Under the pieces are notes generated by a model. The model was given only the letters and a program-made list of their open reading frames with translations, did no database searches and was not told the origin of the DNA. From the NCBI GenBank assembly GCA_020161575.1, contig JAIUNR010000001.1:372001-436000 (forward strand): DNA of 64,000 nt, in the 5' to 3' direction. The stretch comes from Pseudomonadota bacterium (GTDB lineage Bacteria > Pseudomonadota > Alphaproteobacteria > Rhizobiales > Beijerinckiaceae). The translations under genes and the position numbers were made by a program. This document shows positions 8,961 through 17,324 of the stretch, one piece after another (within the stretch, counting starts at the first letter, position 1; each line of letters opens with the position of its first letter).

Positions 8961-9460
8961 AAACCGTTCTCGTCGCGGCTGTCGCGAAGAACGGCGTGAT
9001 CGGCGCCGATAACCGGCTGCTCTGGCGGCTCAAGAGCGACATGAAGCATTTTCGCGCGCTCACCATGGGCCGGCCCATGATCATGGGGCGTAAGACTTTC
9101 GAATCCATCGGCAAGCCCCTGCCAGGGCGCCATACGATTATCCTGACGCGGGACACGGGGTTCACCGCGGAAGGCGCGGAAATCGCGCTCACCATGGAGC
9201 AGGCGAAGGCGCGCGCGATCGCCTTCGCGCAGGCCGCCGGGCAGGACGAGATCATCATTGCCGGCGGCGGCGAGATCTATGCCGCCTTCCTGCCGATGGC
9301 GGATCGGCTGGAGATCACCGAGATCGATCTCGAACCGGAGGGGGATGCCCGTTTCCCCGCCATCGACCGGGCGGTATGGCGGGAGACAGAACGGCGCGCA
9401 TTCACCAAATCCGCCGATGACGAGGCCGCTTTCGCCTTCGTAACCTACCTGCGGCGTTGA
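8957..9460 (+). CDS. folA: Dihydrofolate reductase
   Basis: Reduces dihydrofolate to tetrahydrofolate with NADPH. 167 residues. N-terminal VAAVAKNGVIGADNRLLWRL, active-site acidic residue Asp28 in KSDMKHF, NADPH-binding MGRKTFESIGKPLPGR, and IIIAGGGEIYAAFLP. Starts in an ATGA overlap with the preceding pyrophosphatase gene, so it is translationally coupled in the thyA operon. Confidence 0.96.
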   Translation: MKTVLVAAVAKNGVIGADNRLLWRLKSDMKHFRALTMGRPMIMGRKTFESIGKPLPGRHTIILTRDTGFTAEGAEIALTMEQAKARAIAFAQAAGQDEIIIAGGGEIYAAFLPMADRLEITEIDLEPEGDARFPAIDRAVWRETERRAFTKSADDEAAFAFVTYLRR

Positions 9461-9526
9461 CGTTCCGGGCAATACACCCCAAATGGAAATGGCAACGACC
9501 TTCATGGCCGGAGAAAAGACCCTGAA

Positions 9527-10672
9527 ATGAGTAACGGACCCTGGCAGCCGCGTGGGCAAGGCCCTCGCAATCCGAACCCCTGGGGCGGCGGCCCTTCCGG
9601 CGGTGGACGAGAACCGCCCGATCTTGAGGAAATTCTCCGCCGTTCGCAGGACAAGCTGCGCCGCGTCATGCCGGGTGGCGGCGGGGGCGGTGACGGTGGT
9701 GGCCTCGGCAAACTGGGGGCTGTCGGCATCGGTTTTCTGGCCTTGCTCGGCGCGGCCGGCTGGCTCGCGACCGGGTTCTATACCGTCCGCCCGAACGAGA
9801 TGGGTATCGAGCGTGTCTTCGGTAAATTCGAGGCGATCACGCCGCCGGGTCTGAACTGGAACTGGCCGTATCCAATCGGCCGGATCGACAAGCCGACGAT
9901 CGGTGTGCAGACGATCGAGATCGGCTTCTCTCGCGGGGAAACCCGGCGTACGACGACGATTTCGCGCGGGGATATCCGCAAGGAGAGCCTGATGCTCACC
10001 GGTGACGAGAACATCGTCGATGTCGAGGTCTCGGTGCTCTGGCTGGTGGATGCGAAGAAGCCGCAGGATTTCATCTTCAACCTCAAGAACCCGGAAGGTA
10101 CGGTGAAGGCCGTCGCCGAAAGCGCCATGCGTGAGGTGATCGGCAAGCGCGAGATCCAGCCGATCCTGACCGGCGCGCGCGCCGAGATCGAGCGTGCGGT
10201 GCAGGAATTGATGCAGAAGACGCTGAACGCCTATGGCGCCGGCATCATCGTGCAGCAGGTGCAGATGCAGAAGGTCGATCCGCCCGGCGAGGTGATCGAC
10301 GCGTTCCGCGATGTTCAGGCCGCGCGTGCCGACCAGGAGCGCATGCAGAACGAGGCGCAGACATACGCCAACAAGGTGGTGCCGGAAGCGCGCGGTGAAG
10401 CCTCGCGCATCACCCAGCGCGCCGAAGCCGAACGCGAGCGCCTGATCGCCGAGGCGAAGGGTGAGGCCGCGCGCTTCATCGCCGTGCTCGACGAATACAA
10501 GAAAGCGCCGATCGTAACCCGCCAGCGGCTCTATCTCGAAGCGATCGAGCGCATTTATGGCGGCATGGACAAAGTGATCCTCGATCAGGGCAAGCAGGGC
10601 AATGGCGTGGTGCCGTTCCTGCCGCTCAACGACATGCTCAAGAAAAACCCGAACGAACAGGGCAAACGCTGA
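9527..10672 (+). CDS. hflK: FtsH protease modulator HflK
   Basis: SPFH/prohibitin-domain membrane protein that with HflC forms a large complex around the FtsH protease. Gly/Pro-rich cytoplasmic N-terminus (PNPWGGGPSGGG), one membrane helix (about 62-85, GAVGIGFLALLGAAGWLATGF), then the SPFH domain (VRPNEMGIERVFGKF to about 290) and a coiled-coil rich in Ala/Glu/Arg (RITQRAEAERERLIAEAKGEAARF). 381 residues, normal length. It overlaps hflC by one base pair (TGATG). Confidence 0.95.
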   Translation: MSNGPWQPRGQGPRNPNPWGGGPSGGGREPPDLEEILRRSQDKLRRVMPGGGGGGDGGGLGKLGAVGIGFLALLGAAGWLATGFYTVRPNEMGIERVFGKFEAITPPGLNWNWPYPIGRIDKPTIGVQTIEIGFSRGETRRTTTISRGDIRKESLMLTGDENIVDVEVSVLWLVDAKKPQDFIFNLKNPEGTVKAVAESAMREVIGKREIQPILTGARAEIERAVQELMQKTLNAYGAGIIVQQVQMQKVDPPGEVIDAFRDVQAARADQERMQNEAQTYANKVVPEARGEASRITQRAEAERERLIAEAKGEAARFIAVLDEYKKAPIVTRQRLYLEAIERIYGGMDKVILDQGKQGNGVVPFLPLNDMLKKNPNEQGKR

Positions 10673-11553
10673 TGTTCCGCTCCGCTCTCGGCATTATCCT
10701 CGCCGCCATCGTCCTTATCGGTGGTTCCTCGATGTTCATCGTCGATCAGACGGAACAAGCGCTTGTCGTGCAGTTCGGCCAACCCAAGCGTGTGGAGAAC
10801 ACGCCGGGCCTCAAGTTCAAGCTGCCCTTCATCCAGAGCGTGATCTCGATCGAGAAGCGCATTCTCGATCTCGACACGCCCTCGGTCGAGGCGATCACCG
10901 CCGATCAGAAGCGCCTCGTCGTCGATACGTTCGCGCGCTACCAGATCAAGGACCCGCTGCGCTATTTCCAGGCGACGGGCGGCTCCGCGCCGCGCGGCAA
11001 CCAGCAGCTCGGCACCTTCATGGATGCGGCCCTGCGCCGTGTGCTGGGTGAATCGACCTTCCTCCTCGTCGTCAAGGAAGACCGTTCGGGCCTGACCGCG
11101 AAGATCCGCGATCAGGTGAATTCCGAGGCTTCGGCGCTCGGCGTCGCGATCGTCGATATCCGTATCCGCCGGGTCGATCTGCCGGAGCAGAACAGCCAGG
11201 CCGTGTTCAACCGCATGAAGACCGAGCGCCAGCGCGAGGCTGCGGAGCTGCGCGCGCAGGGCACGGAATTGTCGGATCGCATCCGCGCCCAGGCGGATCG
11301 TACCGTCACGGTCACGCGTGCGGAAGCGGATCGCCAGGCGCGCGAAGCAACGGGTAAGGGCGAGGCGGAACGTACCAAGTTGCTCGCCGATGCCTATAAC
11401 CGCGACCCAGAATTCTTCGCCTTCTACCGTTCGATGCAGGCCTATGAAGCCGGTCTCAAATCCGGGGATACCCGCATGGTGATCACGCCCGATAGCGAAT
11501 TCTTCCGCTATCTCAACGACCCCGCCGGCAAGGGCGCCCAGAAGGCGCCGTGA
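10672..11553 (+). CDS. hflC: FtsH protease modulator HflC
   Basis: Partner of HflK in the periplasm-facing SPFH complex that regulates FtsH. An N-terminal membrane anchor (ALGIILAAIVLIGGSSMFIV) is followed by the SPFH domain with DQTEQALVVQFGQPKR and TPGLKFKLPFIQSV, and a helical part ending NRDPEFFAFYRSMQAYEAGL that is characteristic of HflC. 293 residues. Starts on the hflK stop codon and is certainly co-translated. Confidence 0.95.
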   Translation: MFRSALGIILAAIVLIGGSSMFIVDQTEQALVVQFGQPKRVENTPGLKFKLPFIQSVISIEKRILDLDTPSVEAITADQKRLVVDTFARYQIKDPLRYFQATGGSAPRGNQQLGTFMDAALRRVLGESTFLLVVKEDRSGLTAKIRDQVNSEASALGVAIVDIRIRRVDLPEQNSQAVFNRMKTERQREAAELRAQGTELSDRIRAQADRTVTVTRAEADRQAREATGKGEAERTKLLADAYNRDPEFFAFYRSMQAYEAGLKSGDTRMVITPDSEFFRYLNDPAGKGAQKAP

Positions 11554-11566
11554 TTGCGTAAAACAG

Positions 11567-11594
11567 CGTTCGGGGCGATACTGTGCCCCGAACG
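11567..11594 (+). terminator. Hairpin after hflC (possible processing or weak termination site)
   Basis: A perfect 10 bp stem, CGTTCGGGGC and GCCCCGAACG, with an 8-base loop, 13 bases after the hflC stop. It is followed by A-rich rather than T-rich sequence, so it may reduce or stabilise rather than end transcription into the next genes. Confidence 0.4.
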
Positions 11595-11686
11595 ATGAAA
11601 TAAAAAAGCCGGTGCGCCTCCAGGAAAGCGCCGGGCGGGGAGTAGAGCCGCGATGGGTGTGACGACGAGGAATTGCGAGGGCGTCG

Positions 11687-11893
11687 ATGAGTGATCTGCT
11701 CACGGCTCTCGCGCTCATGCTGGCGATCGAGGGGTTGAGCTTCGCGGCGTTCCCCGGGGCGATGCAGCGGGCCCTGCGCGATGCTTCAGAAATGCCCGAG
11801 CGCATGTTGCGCCTCCTCGGCTTCGGTGCTGCTTTTGTCGGTGTGATCCTGGTTTGGGTTGCCAAGGGATTTCCGGCGCTCAAACTCTTGTGA
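11687..11893 (+). CDS. DUF2065 family small membrane protein
   Basis: 68 residues with two hydrophobic helices (LLTALALMLAIEGLSFAAFPG and LLGFGAAFVGVILVWVAKG), matching DUF2065 (YjeT-like). Its position immediately after hflC matches a common arrangement, which suggests a link with the HflKC-FtsH complex. Function unknown. ATG at 11687, length standard for the family. Confidence 0.8.
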   Translation: MSDLLTALALMLAIEGLSFAAFPGAMQRALRDASEMPERMLRLLGFGAAFVGVILVWVAKGFPALKLL

Positions 11894-11994
11894 ACGCCCT
11901 AAAAAGCAAGGATTTGGTCGCGCTTGTGCCGCAATTATTCCCTTTGTGTGGGAGCGTCGCGGGCGGCGACAGAATGGAGATCGTGGAGATCATG

Positions 11995-13524
11995 ATGACG
12001 GCGCACGCTGTTCAGAAAATGGAACCTGTTCGAATGAAGGTTGCGCGGCCCGCAAGCGCGGAGGCGCCTTCGCGCATCGCCCGCCTGGCTGGTGCGCTCG
12101 CGCTGTCCTTCATGGTCCTCGTCCCTTCTTGGAGCCCGGCTCTGGCGCGCGGCCCCGAGGGGATCGCGGATGTCGCCGAGAAGGTGATGGACGCGGTGGT
12201 GAACATCAAGGCGTCGCAGCGTGTGGCGCAGCGCAACGTGCCGCTGCCGCAATTGCCGCCGGGCTCGCCTTTCGAGGATCTGTTCAACGACTTCTTCAAT
12301 CGGCGCGGGCCGAATGGACAGCCGGGGCAGCCGGGGCCGCAACAGCGCTCCTCCTCGCTCGGTTCCGGCTTCGTGATCGACCCTGCCGGTATCGTGATCA
12401 CCAACAACCACGTGATCAACGAGGCGAACGAGATCGTGGTCGTCTTCAACGACGGCACGGAGCTCAAGGCCGAGATTGTCGGCAAGGATGCCAAGACCGA
12501 TATCGCGGTCCTGAAAGTGAAGCCGGAGAAACCGCTCAAGGCCGTCAAATTCGGCGACAGCGACAAGATCCGCATCGGCGAATGGGTGATCGCGATCGGC
12601 AATCCGTTCGGGTTCGGCGGCTCGGTTTCCGCGGGGATCGTGTCGGCCAAGCAGCGCAATATCCGTTCCGGCCCCTATGACAGCTTCATCCAGACCGATG
12701 CGGCGATCAACAAGGGCAATTCCGGCGGCCCGCTCTTCAACATGGACGGCGATGTTGTCGGTATCAATACCGCCATCATCTCGCCCTCCGGCGGTTCGAT
12801 CGGTATCGGCTTCTCGATCCCGGCCACGCTCGCCATGCCGATCATCGATCAGCTGAAGCAATACGGCGAGACCCGCCGCGGTTGGCTCGGTGTCGCGATC
12901 CAGGATGTCGATGACGATACTGCCGATGCGCTCAAGCTCGGCAAGGCGCGTGGCGCCATGGTCATCAATGTTGATGAGAAGGGCCCCGCCAAGAGCGCCG
13001 GTTTCGAGCGCGAGGACGTGATCCTCAAATTCGACGGCAAGGATATCCGCCGTTCCAACGATCTTCCGCGCATCGTCGCGCAGACGCCGATCGGCAAGGA
13101 AGTCGAAGTTCTGGTCTGGCGTGGCGGCAAGGAGATTTCCCGCAAGGTGACGCTCGGCAAGCTGGATGAAAACCCGCAGCAGGCATCGCTCAGCCCGACC
13201 CAGACGCAGCCCGAAGGCGCGACCAGCTCCCTGCTCGGCCTTGATCTCGCGCCGCTCAACGCCGAGACGCGCCGTCGCTTCAACATCAAGGACGGGATCG
13301 AAGGCGTGGTGATCACCAAGGTTGCGCCGGGATCGGCGGCCGAGGAACGTCGCGTTTCGGCGGGCGATGTCATCGTCGAGGTGCAGCGCGAGAAGGTCGC
13401 TTCCGCCGCCGATATCCGCAAGCGGATCGATGCGCTCAAAGGGCAGGGCCAGCGCCGCGCGTTGTTCTACATCGCCTCCGGGCCGGAAGGCACCTTGCGC
13501 TACGTGACCCTGCCGATTCAATAG
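11995..13524 (+). CDS. DegP/HtrA-family (Do) periplasmic serine protease
   Basis: Degrades or chaperones misfolded envelope proteins. An N-terminal signal sequence (RLAGALALSFMVLVPSWSPALA) is followed by a trypsin-like domain with the triad in TNNHVI (His), KTDIAVLKV (Asp) and GNSGGPLF (Ser). Two PDZ domains follow (about RRGWLGVAIQDV and the C-terminal EGVVITKVAPGSAA). A Gly/Pro-rich loop (RRGPNGQPGQPGPQ) is the family's flexible LA-loop region. Start chosen by GGAG six bases before the second ATG; alternatives are at 11974 and 11992. Placed after hflKC, so the cluster deals with envelope protein quality control. Confidence 0.93.
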   Translation: MTAHAVQKMEPVRMKVARPASAEAPSRIARLAGALALSFMVLVPSWSPALARGPEGIADVAEKVMDAVVNIKASQRVAQRNVPLPQLPPGSPFEDLFNDFFNRRGPNGQPGQPGPQQRSSSLGSGFVIDPAGIVITNNHVINEANEIVVVFNDGTELKAEIVGKDAKTDIAVLKVKPEKPLKAVKFGDSDKIRIGEWVIAIGNPFGFGGSVSAGIVSAKQRNIRSGPYDSFIQTDAAINKGNSGGPLFNMDGDVVGINTAIISPSGGSIGIGFSIPATLAMPIIDQLKQYGETRRGWLGVAIQDVDDDTADALKLGKARGAMVINVDEKGPAKSAGFEREDVILKFDGKDIRRSNDLPRIVAQTPIGKEVEVLVWRGGKEISRKVTLGKLDENPQQASLSPTQTQPEGATSSLLGLDLAPLNAETRRRFNIKDGIEGVVITKVAPGSAAEERRVSAGDVIVEVQREKVASAADIRKRIDALKGQGQRRALFYIASGPEGTLRYVTLPIQ

Positions 13525-13551
13525 GCGAATAGCGAATAGGACAGAAACGGG

Positions 13552-13577
13552 AAACGGCGGAAAAACCGCCGTTTTTT
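13552..13577 (+). terminator. Rho-independent terminator after degP
   Basis: AACGGCGG, a short A-rich loop and CCGCCGTT form an 8 bp GC-rich stem, followed by six T. It lies 30 bases after the protease stop codon. The mirror has A-rich arms, so it may also serve the convergent serB gene. Confidence 0.85.
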
Positions 13578-13611
13578 GTTGCGCCGTTCCCGCCTCCGCG
13601 ATGGCCGATCG

Positions 13612-14523
13612 CTACGCGCTACGCGCGATCTCCTCATCCCGATAACCCTGGAAATAGATCAGCGCGGAGAGATCGCCGTGATCGATCCGGGTATGCGCGG
13701 CTTCGGCAACGATGGGCTTGGCGTGAAACGCGACGCCAAGGCCCGCTTCGCCCAGCATCGCGAGATCGTTGGCGCCGTCGCCCACAGCGAGGCTGTCCTC
13801 ATGGGCAAGATTGAAGCGGGTGCGCAATTCGATGAGGCTTTCGCGCTTGGCCTCTTTGCCGAGAATGGGCTCATGAACGATGCCCGTGAACTTGCCATCG
13901 GCAATATCGAGCAGGTTCGAGCGATGCATGTCGAAGCCAATCATCGCGGAGATCGGTCCGGTGAAAACCGTGAACCCGCCCGAAACCAGCGCGGTATAGG
14001 CGCCATGGGCCTTCATCGTCGCGACGAGCGCCTTGCCACCGCCTGTCAGCGTAATTCTCTCGGTGATCAATCGATCGACTGATGAAGCATCCAGACCTTT
14101 CAGAAGCGCCACGCGCTCGCGCAGGGCTGGCTCGAAGGCGATTTCACCGCGCATCGCGCGCTCGGTAATGGCGCTGACATGGGCCTTGAGGCCGACGGCA
14201 TCCGCGAGCTCGTCGATGCATTCCTGTCCGATCATGGTCGAGTCCATATCGGCGAGGAACAGCTTCTTGCGCCGCCGGGCGCTCGGCTGGACGACGAGAT
14301 CCACGGGCAGGCCCGCCAAGGCGGCGCGCAACGCCTGCGCATGGTCATCCGCTTCCTCCGACGCGATGAAGTGGAGATCCACCGCCCGCGATGGAGAGAG
14401 AATCGCTACCTCCGCTTCCGGCAGGGTGGCGCGCGCGCGCGCGATCGCCGCGAGATCGAGGCAGGGCTCAGCCGGTGCGCTGACGAGCGTCGCGACGAGG
14501 GGGCGGGGCGCGGAGTCGGTCAT
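13612..14523 (-). CDS. serB: Phosphoserine phosphatase
   Basis: HAD-family enzyme that dephosphorylates phosphoserine, the last step of serine synthesis. 303 residues, with an N-terminal ACT-like region (about 1-80) and the HAD domain. The nucleophile motif is DMDST (Asp92-Asp94) in LFLADMDSTMIGQE, the second motif is LVSGGF, and the third is the GDGANDLAMLGEAGLGVAF loop. Converges on degP. Single gene on this strand. Confidence 0.95.
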   Translation of the reverse strand: MTDSAPRPLVATLVSAPAEPCLDLAAIARARATLPEAEVAILSPSRAVDLHFIASEEADDHAQALRAALAGLPVDLVVQPSARRRKKLFLADMDSTMIGQECIDELADAVGLKAHVSAITERAMRGEIAFEPALRERVALLKGLDASSVDRLITERITLTGGGKALVATMKAHGAYTALVSGGFTVFTGPISAMIGFDMHRSNLLDIADGKFTGIVHEPILGKEAKRESLIELRTRFNLAHEDSLAVGDGANDLAMLGEAGLGVAFHAKPIVAEAAHTRIDHGDLSALIYFQGYRDEEIARSA

Positions 14524-14629
14524 GTGGCTCGCAATTTGGTTGGCGGCAGATTAGGAGAGGGGTATCGACCAGAACCGGCGATTTTCCAAGATGGTAATTG
14601 GCACGAGGGACATGGTTGGTGCGAAGGAC

Positions 14630-15568
14630 ATGGCCGACAAGCCTTTTGCAACCCTGATCGCCGGTCCGACGGCTTCCGGCAAATCCGATCTCGCGATGCA
14701 GCTTGCGGCGCGATGCGATGGATTGGTGGTCAACGCCGATTCCATGCAGGTCTATGCCGATCTGCGTGTTCTTTCAGCGCGTCCTACCTTGGCGGATGAG
14801 GCTCGCGTCCCGCATCGGCTCTATGGGTTCGTCGCGGCGGGGGAGGAATTTTCCGTCGGGCGCTACGAGGCGGCGATCCGTCCCCTGATCGAGCAGGCGC
14901 GGGCGGGCGGCGCGCCGCTTGTCATCGTGGGAGGGACGGGGCTCTATTTCCGCGCCTTGACGGAAGGGCTGATGCCGACGCCGGAAATTCCAGTCGCGAT
15001 CCGCGAGGCCTGGCGACGCCGTGCGGCGGAAGGGCATGATCTCTGGGCCGAGCTTGCTGGGCGCGATCCTGTCCGGGCCACCGCCCTCGCACCGGCGGAT
15101 ACGCCCCGTCTCCTGCGTGCGATCGAGCTTCACGAGGCGACCGGGCGCATCTATTCCGAATGGCTGGCCGAGAATCCTGGCACACCTTTGCTCGCTGCTG
15201 GCGAATTTGAAGGCGTTTTCGTTGATCCGCCACGGGATTGGCTCAACGCGCGGATTGAAGCGCGTTTTGCCAAGATGGTGGAAGCAGGCGCGCTCGAGGA
15301 GGTGCGCGCCCTTCTCGGACGCGAGTTGCCGCTCTCCCGCAACCTCGGTGTGATGAAGGCCCATGGCGTCCCGCATCTCGCTGAGTTCATCGAGGGGCGC
15401 ATAAGCCGCGAGGATGCGATCGAGCGCGGCGTCAGCGATACACGCCGCTACGCGCGCAGGCAGGTGATCTTCGCGCGCAAATATCTGGCCGGTCCGGCCT
15501 GGCGATGGGTGCGTCTTGCCGAGGATGCGCTGATTGGCTCAGGCGGCGGCGGTCGCATCGCCGTCTGA
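14630..15568 (+). CDS. miaA: tRNA dimethylallyltransferase
   Basis: Adds a dimethylallyl group to A37 of tRNAs that read codons starting with U. P-loop GPTASGKS close to the N-terminus, DSMQVYADLRVLSARP, the substrate loop PHRLYG, IVGGTGLYFRALTEGL, and the C-terminal RRYARRQVIFARKYL. Start uncertain: three in-frame ATGs (14591, 14612, 14630). I prefer 14630, which gives the usual short lead before the P-loop. The 3' end overlaps the end of the convergent GGDEF gene by 30 bp. Confidence 0.92.
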   Translation: MADKPFATLIAGPTASGKSDLAMQLAARCDGLVVNADSMQVYADLRVLSARPTLADEARVPHRLYGFVAAGEEFSVGRYEAAIRPLIEQARAGGAPLVIVGGTGLYFRALTEGLMPTPEIPVAIREAWRRRAAEGHDLWAELAGRDPVRATALAPADTPRLLRAIELHEATGRIYSEWLAENPGTPLLAAGEFEGVFVDPPRDWLNARIEARFAKMVEAGALEEVRALLGRELPLSRNLGVMKAHGVPHLAEFIEGRISREDAIERGVSDTRRYARRQVIFARKYLAGPAWRWVRLAEDALIGSGGGGRIAV

Positions 15569-16981
15569 ATTCTCAACCCCGCCGGTTGCTTCGATCGCAA
15601 CCTTGTTCCGCCCCGTGCGCTTGGCGGTATAGAGCGCGCGATCCGCTCGATCGATGAGATCATCGAGATCAGAAGATCGGCGGTTGAGCGCGACGCCAAG
15701 GCTGATCGTGGGGCGGATTTCATGTTCGCCGACAATAACCGCGGTTTGCTCCACGCGGCGCCGCAGCTTTTCGGCGAAGGCCATGGCGGCATTCGCATCG
15801 GTGTCTGGCAGGAGGACGACGAACTCCTCGCCGCCCATGCGTGCGGCGATATCGAGGTGAGCACGCAGGGGCGCCTTGATGATATCGACAACCCGGCGAA
15901 GCACGGTATCGCCGGCGGCATGGCCGTAGGCGTCGTTCACGCGCTTGAAATGATCGATATCGATCGAAATGATGGCGCAGGGGCGATGGGCCGTCTGGGC
16001 TTCGGCAAGTTTAAGTACGGCGGAGTCGCGGAAGGCACGACGATTGGGCAGGCCGGTCAGCGGATCAAGATGTGCAAGTGACCAGAGCTCCTGTTCCAGG
16101 GCGCGGCGCTGTTCCATCTCGTCGAGCAACATCTTCTTCTGATGCTCGGCCTCCAGCATCGTGCGCTTCATTTCGGTGATGTCGATCATGAGGATCAGGA
16201 TCCCGTCGCGCACCGGGACGGAATGGACCTGATACCAGCGTGAGCCGTTATCGCCGAGATGGTGGTAATCGAATTGCTGCTGCTTGCCGGTGCGCAACGC
16301 GGTAAGATGGCGATCCCACCCTGAGCCCGAGCTTGTATCGCCGAAGACCTGACGAAGGCTCGTGCCGACGAGATCCTCTTTGTCGGCATGGCCGGAAAGT
16401 TCTGCGGCCCGTTCGTTCGCTGCCCTGATCGTGGCATCCACGATTTCGCCGTGCTCATCGCGGGTTGGCGCCGCGCGGAAAAGGCCGCAAGGCAACGCAT
16501 TAAGCAGATGGCGCATGTATTCATGCTTGTGTTCGCGCGGGATGCAGAGCGCGATGACCATTCGACCACCTTCGCCCGGATCCATCGGAAGGAAGAGGCA
16601 TTCCCAGCGGTGGACGGCCGCGAACTGGCCCGTCGCATGGTCGATGAACACGGCGTCAAGGGTTGATAAGGCTTCGAGCGCCCCTTGCCGGAACATGTCG
16701 GCAGTGACCTGTGAGATGTTTCTCGTGGTTTTCTGGGCGAGCGGCATCCCGCTATCGTCGGGGACTTCCGCGCCTGCGAAGAGGAAGAGGAACTCCTCGT
16801 CTTCTCCCTGCTCCATCACGATCAGATTCTTGCCATAGGCACGCATCACATCCCTGTCGAGCATACCCACCGTAATTTGTTTGCCCGCCGTCCGATGGTC
16901 ACGGAACAGTTTGAGGAGAAACGCTGCCTCGGCGCTTCTCAGGCGGACTTCAAGATCGGCGGTATACAACTCGTCGGACAC
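15539..16981 (-). CDS. PAS-GGDEF diguanylate cyclase
   Basis: About 480 residues, no membrane segment. Residues 1-150 are a poorly known N-terminal module, about 160-275 a PAS domain (ALPCGLFRAAPTRDEHGEIVDA, then RWYQVHSVPVRDG), then a coiled-coil linker and a GGDEF domain (300-470) with DPLTGLPNRRAF and the active site GGEEF (383-387). The residues five before GGEEF are AHLD, not RxxD, so the allosteric inhibitory c-di-GMP site looks absent. Start is a GTG (VSDELYTADL) by domain layout; the frame is open a further 300 bp upstream, but that part looks non-coding. Confidence 0.85.
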   Translation of the reverse strand: MSDELYTADLEVRLRSAEAAFLLKLFRDHRTAGKQITVGMLDRDVMRAYGKNLIVMEQGEDEEFLFLFAGAEVPDDSGMPLAQKTTRNISQVTADMFRQGALEALSTLDAVFIDHATGQFAAVHRWECLFLPMDPGEGGRMVIALCIPREHKHEYMRHLLNALPCGLFRAAPTRDEHGEIVDATIRAANERAAELSGHADKEDLVGTSLRQVFGDTSSGSGWDRHLTALRTGKQQQFDYHHLGDNGSRWYQVHSVPVRDGILILMIDITEMKRTMLEAEHQKKMLLDEMEQRRALEQELWSLAHLDPLTGLPNRRAFRDSAVLKLAEAQTAHRPCAIISIDIDHFKRVNDAYGHAAGDTVLRRVVDIIKAPLRAHLDIAARMGGEEFVVLLPDTDANAAMAFAEKLRRRVEQTAVIVGEHEIRPTISLGVALNRRSSDLDDLIDRADRALYTAKRTGRNKVAIEATGGVENSDGDATAAA

Positions 16982-17156
16982 GCTGGGACGCCTACAAGAG
17001 AATGAAGAAAATTCAGACAAGTCTAACGCGCAACAGCCTAACAAAATCTTCTTCTGCGTGCAGAAGCAGGGCGCCCCGTCTCGCCCTTGATCCTTTTGCG
17101 GATTGACGCCCTTCAAGCGGGCATGTAGCGTGCGCTTCGTGAATTCGAGGAAGATG

Positions 17157-17204
17157 ATGTCGCTTCTTATTGTACCATGCGCGCCGAGAAAGGGACTGGC
17201 CTGA
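17157..17204 (+). CDS. ilvB leader peptide, MSLLIVPCAPRKGLA
   Basis: A 15-codon frame with a strong ribosome binding site GAGG six bases before its ATG. Residues 3-6 are Leu-Leu-Ile-Val, so all three branched-chain amino acids are used in a row. It ends 31 bases before a terminator hairpin upstream of ilvB. This is the expected design of transcription attenuation: when charged Leu, Ile or Val tRNA is scarce, the ribosome stalls and an alternative fold replaces the terminator. Too short for ordinary gene calling. Inferred, not tested. Confidence 0.85.
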   Translation: MSLLIVPCAPRKGLA

Positions 17205-17235
17205 GGCCAGATTTTCCCCTGACCGGCGCGCATCC

Positions 17236-17260
17236 AAAGGCCCCCAAGAGGGCCTTTTTT
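17236..17260 (+). terminator. Attenuator terminator upstream of ilvB
   Basis: Eight-base stem AAAGGCCC (17236-17243) and GGGCCTTT (17250-17257), a six-base loop and six T. Just upstream, ATGCGCGCCG (about 17177-17186), overlapping the end of the leader frame, can pair with CGGCGCGCAT (about 17224-17233), and TGGCC/GGCCA at 17198-17210 forms a third arm. Alternative pairing could switch the terminator. Confidence 0.8.
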
Positions 17261-17324
17261 GTTGCCCGGCTTTCTCTCGATGTATGGCATTTGCGGAAGC
17301 GGCCACGAGCCGCAGGAGTGGATG

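Noticed and set aside
10585-13521. Long minus-strand frames over hflC and degP (432 and 528 residues).
   Set aside because: Antisense shadows of well-supported genes.
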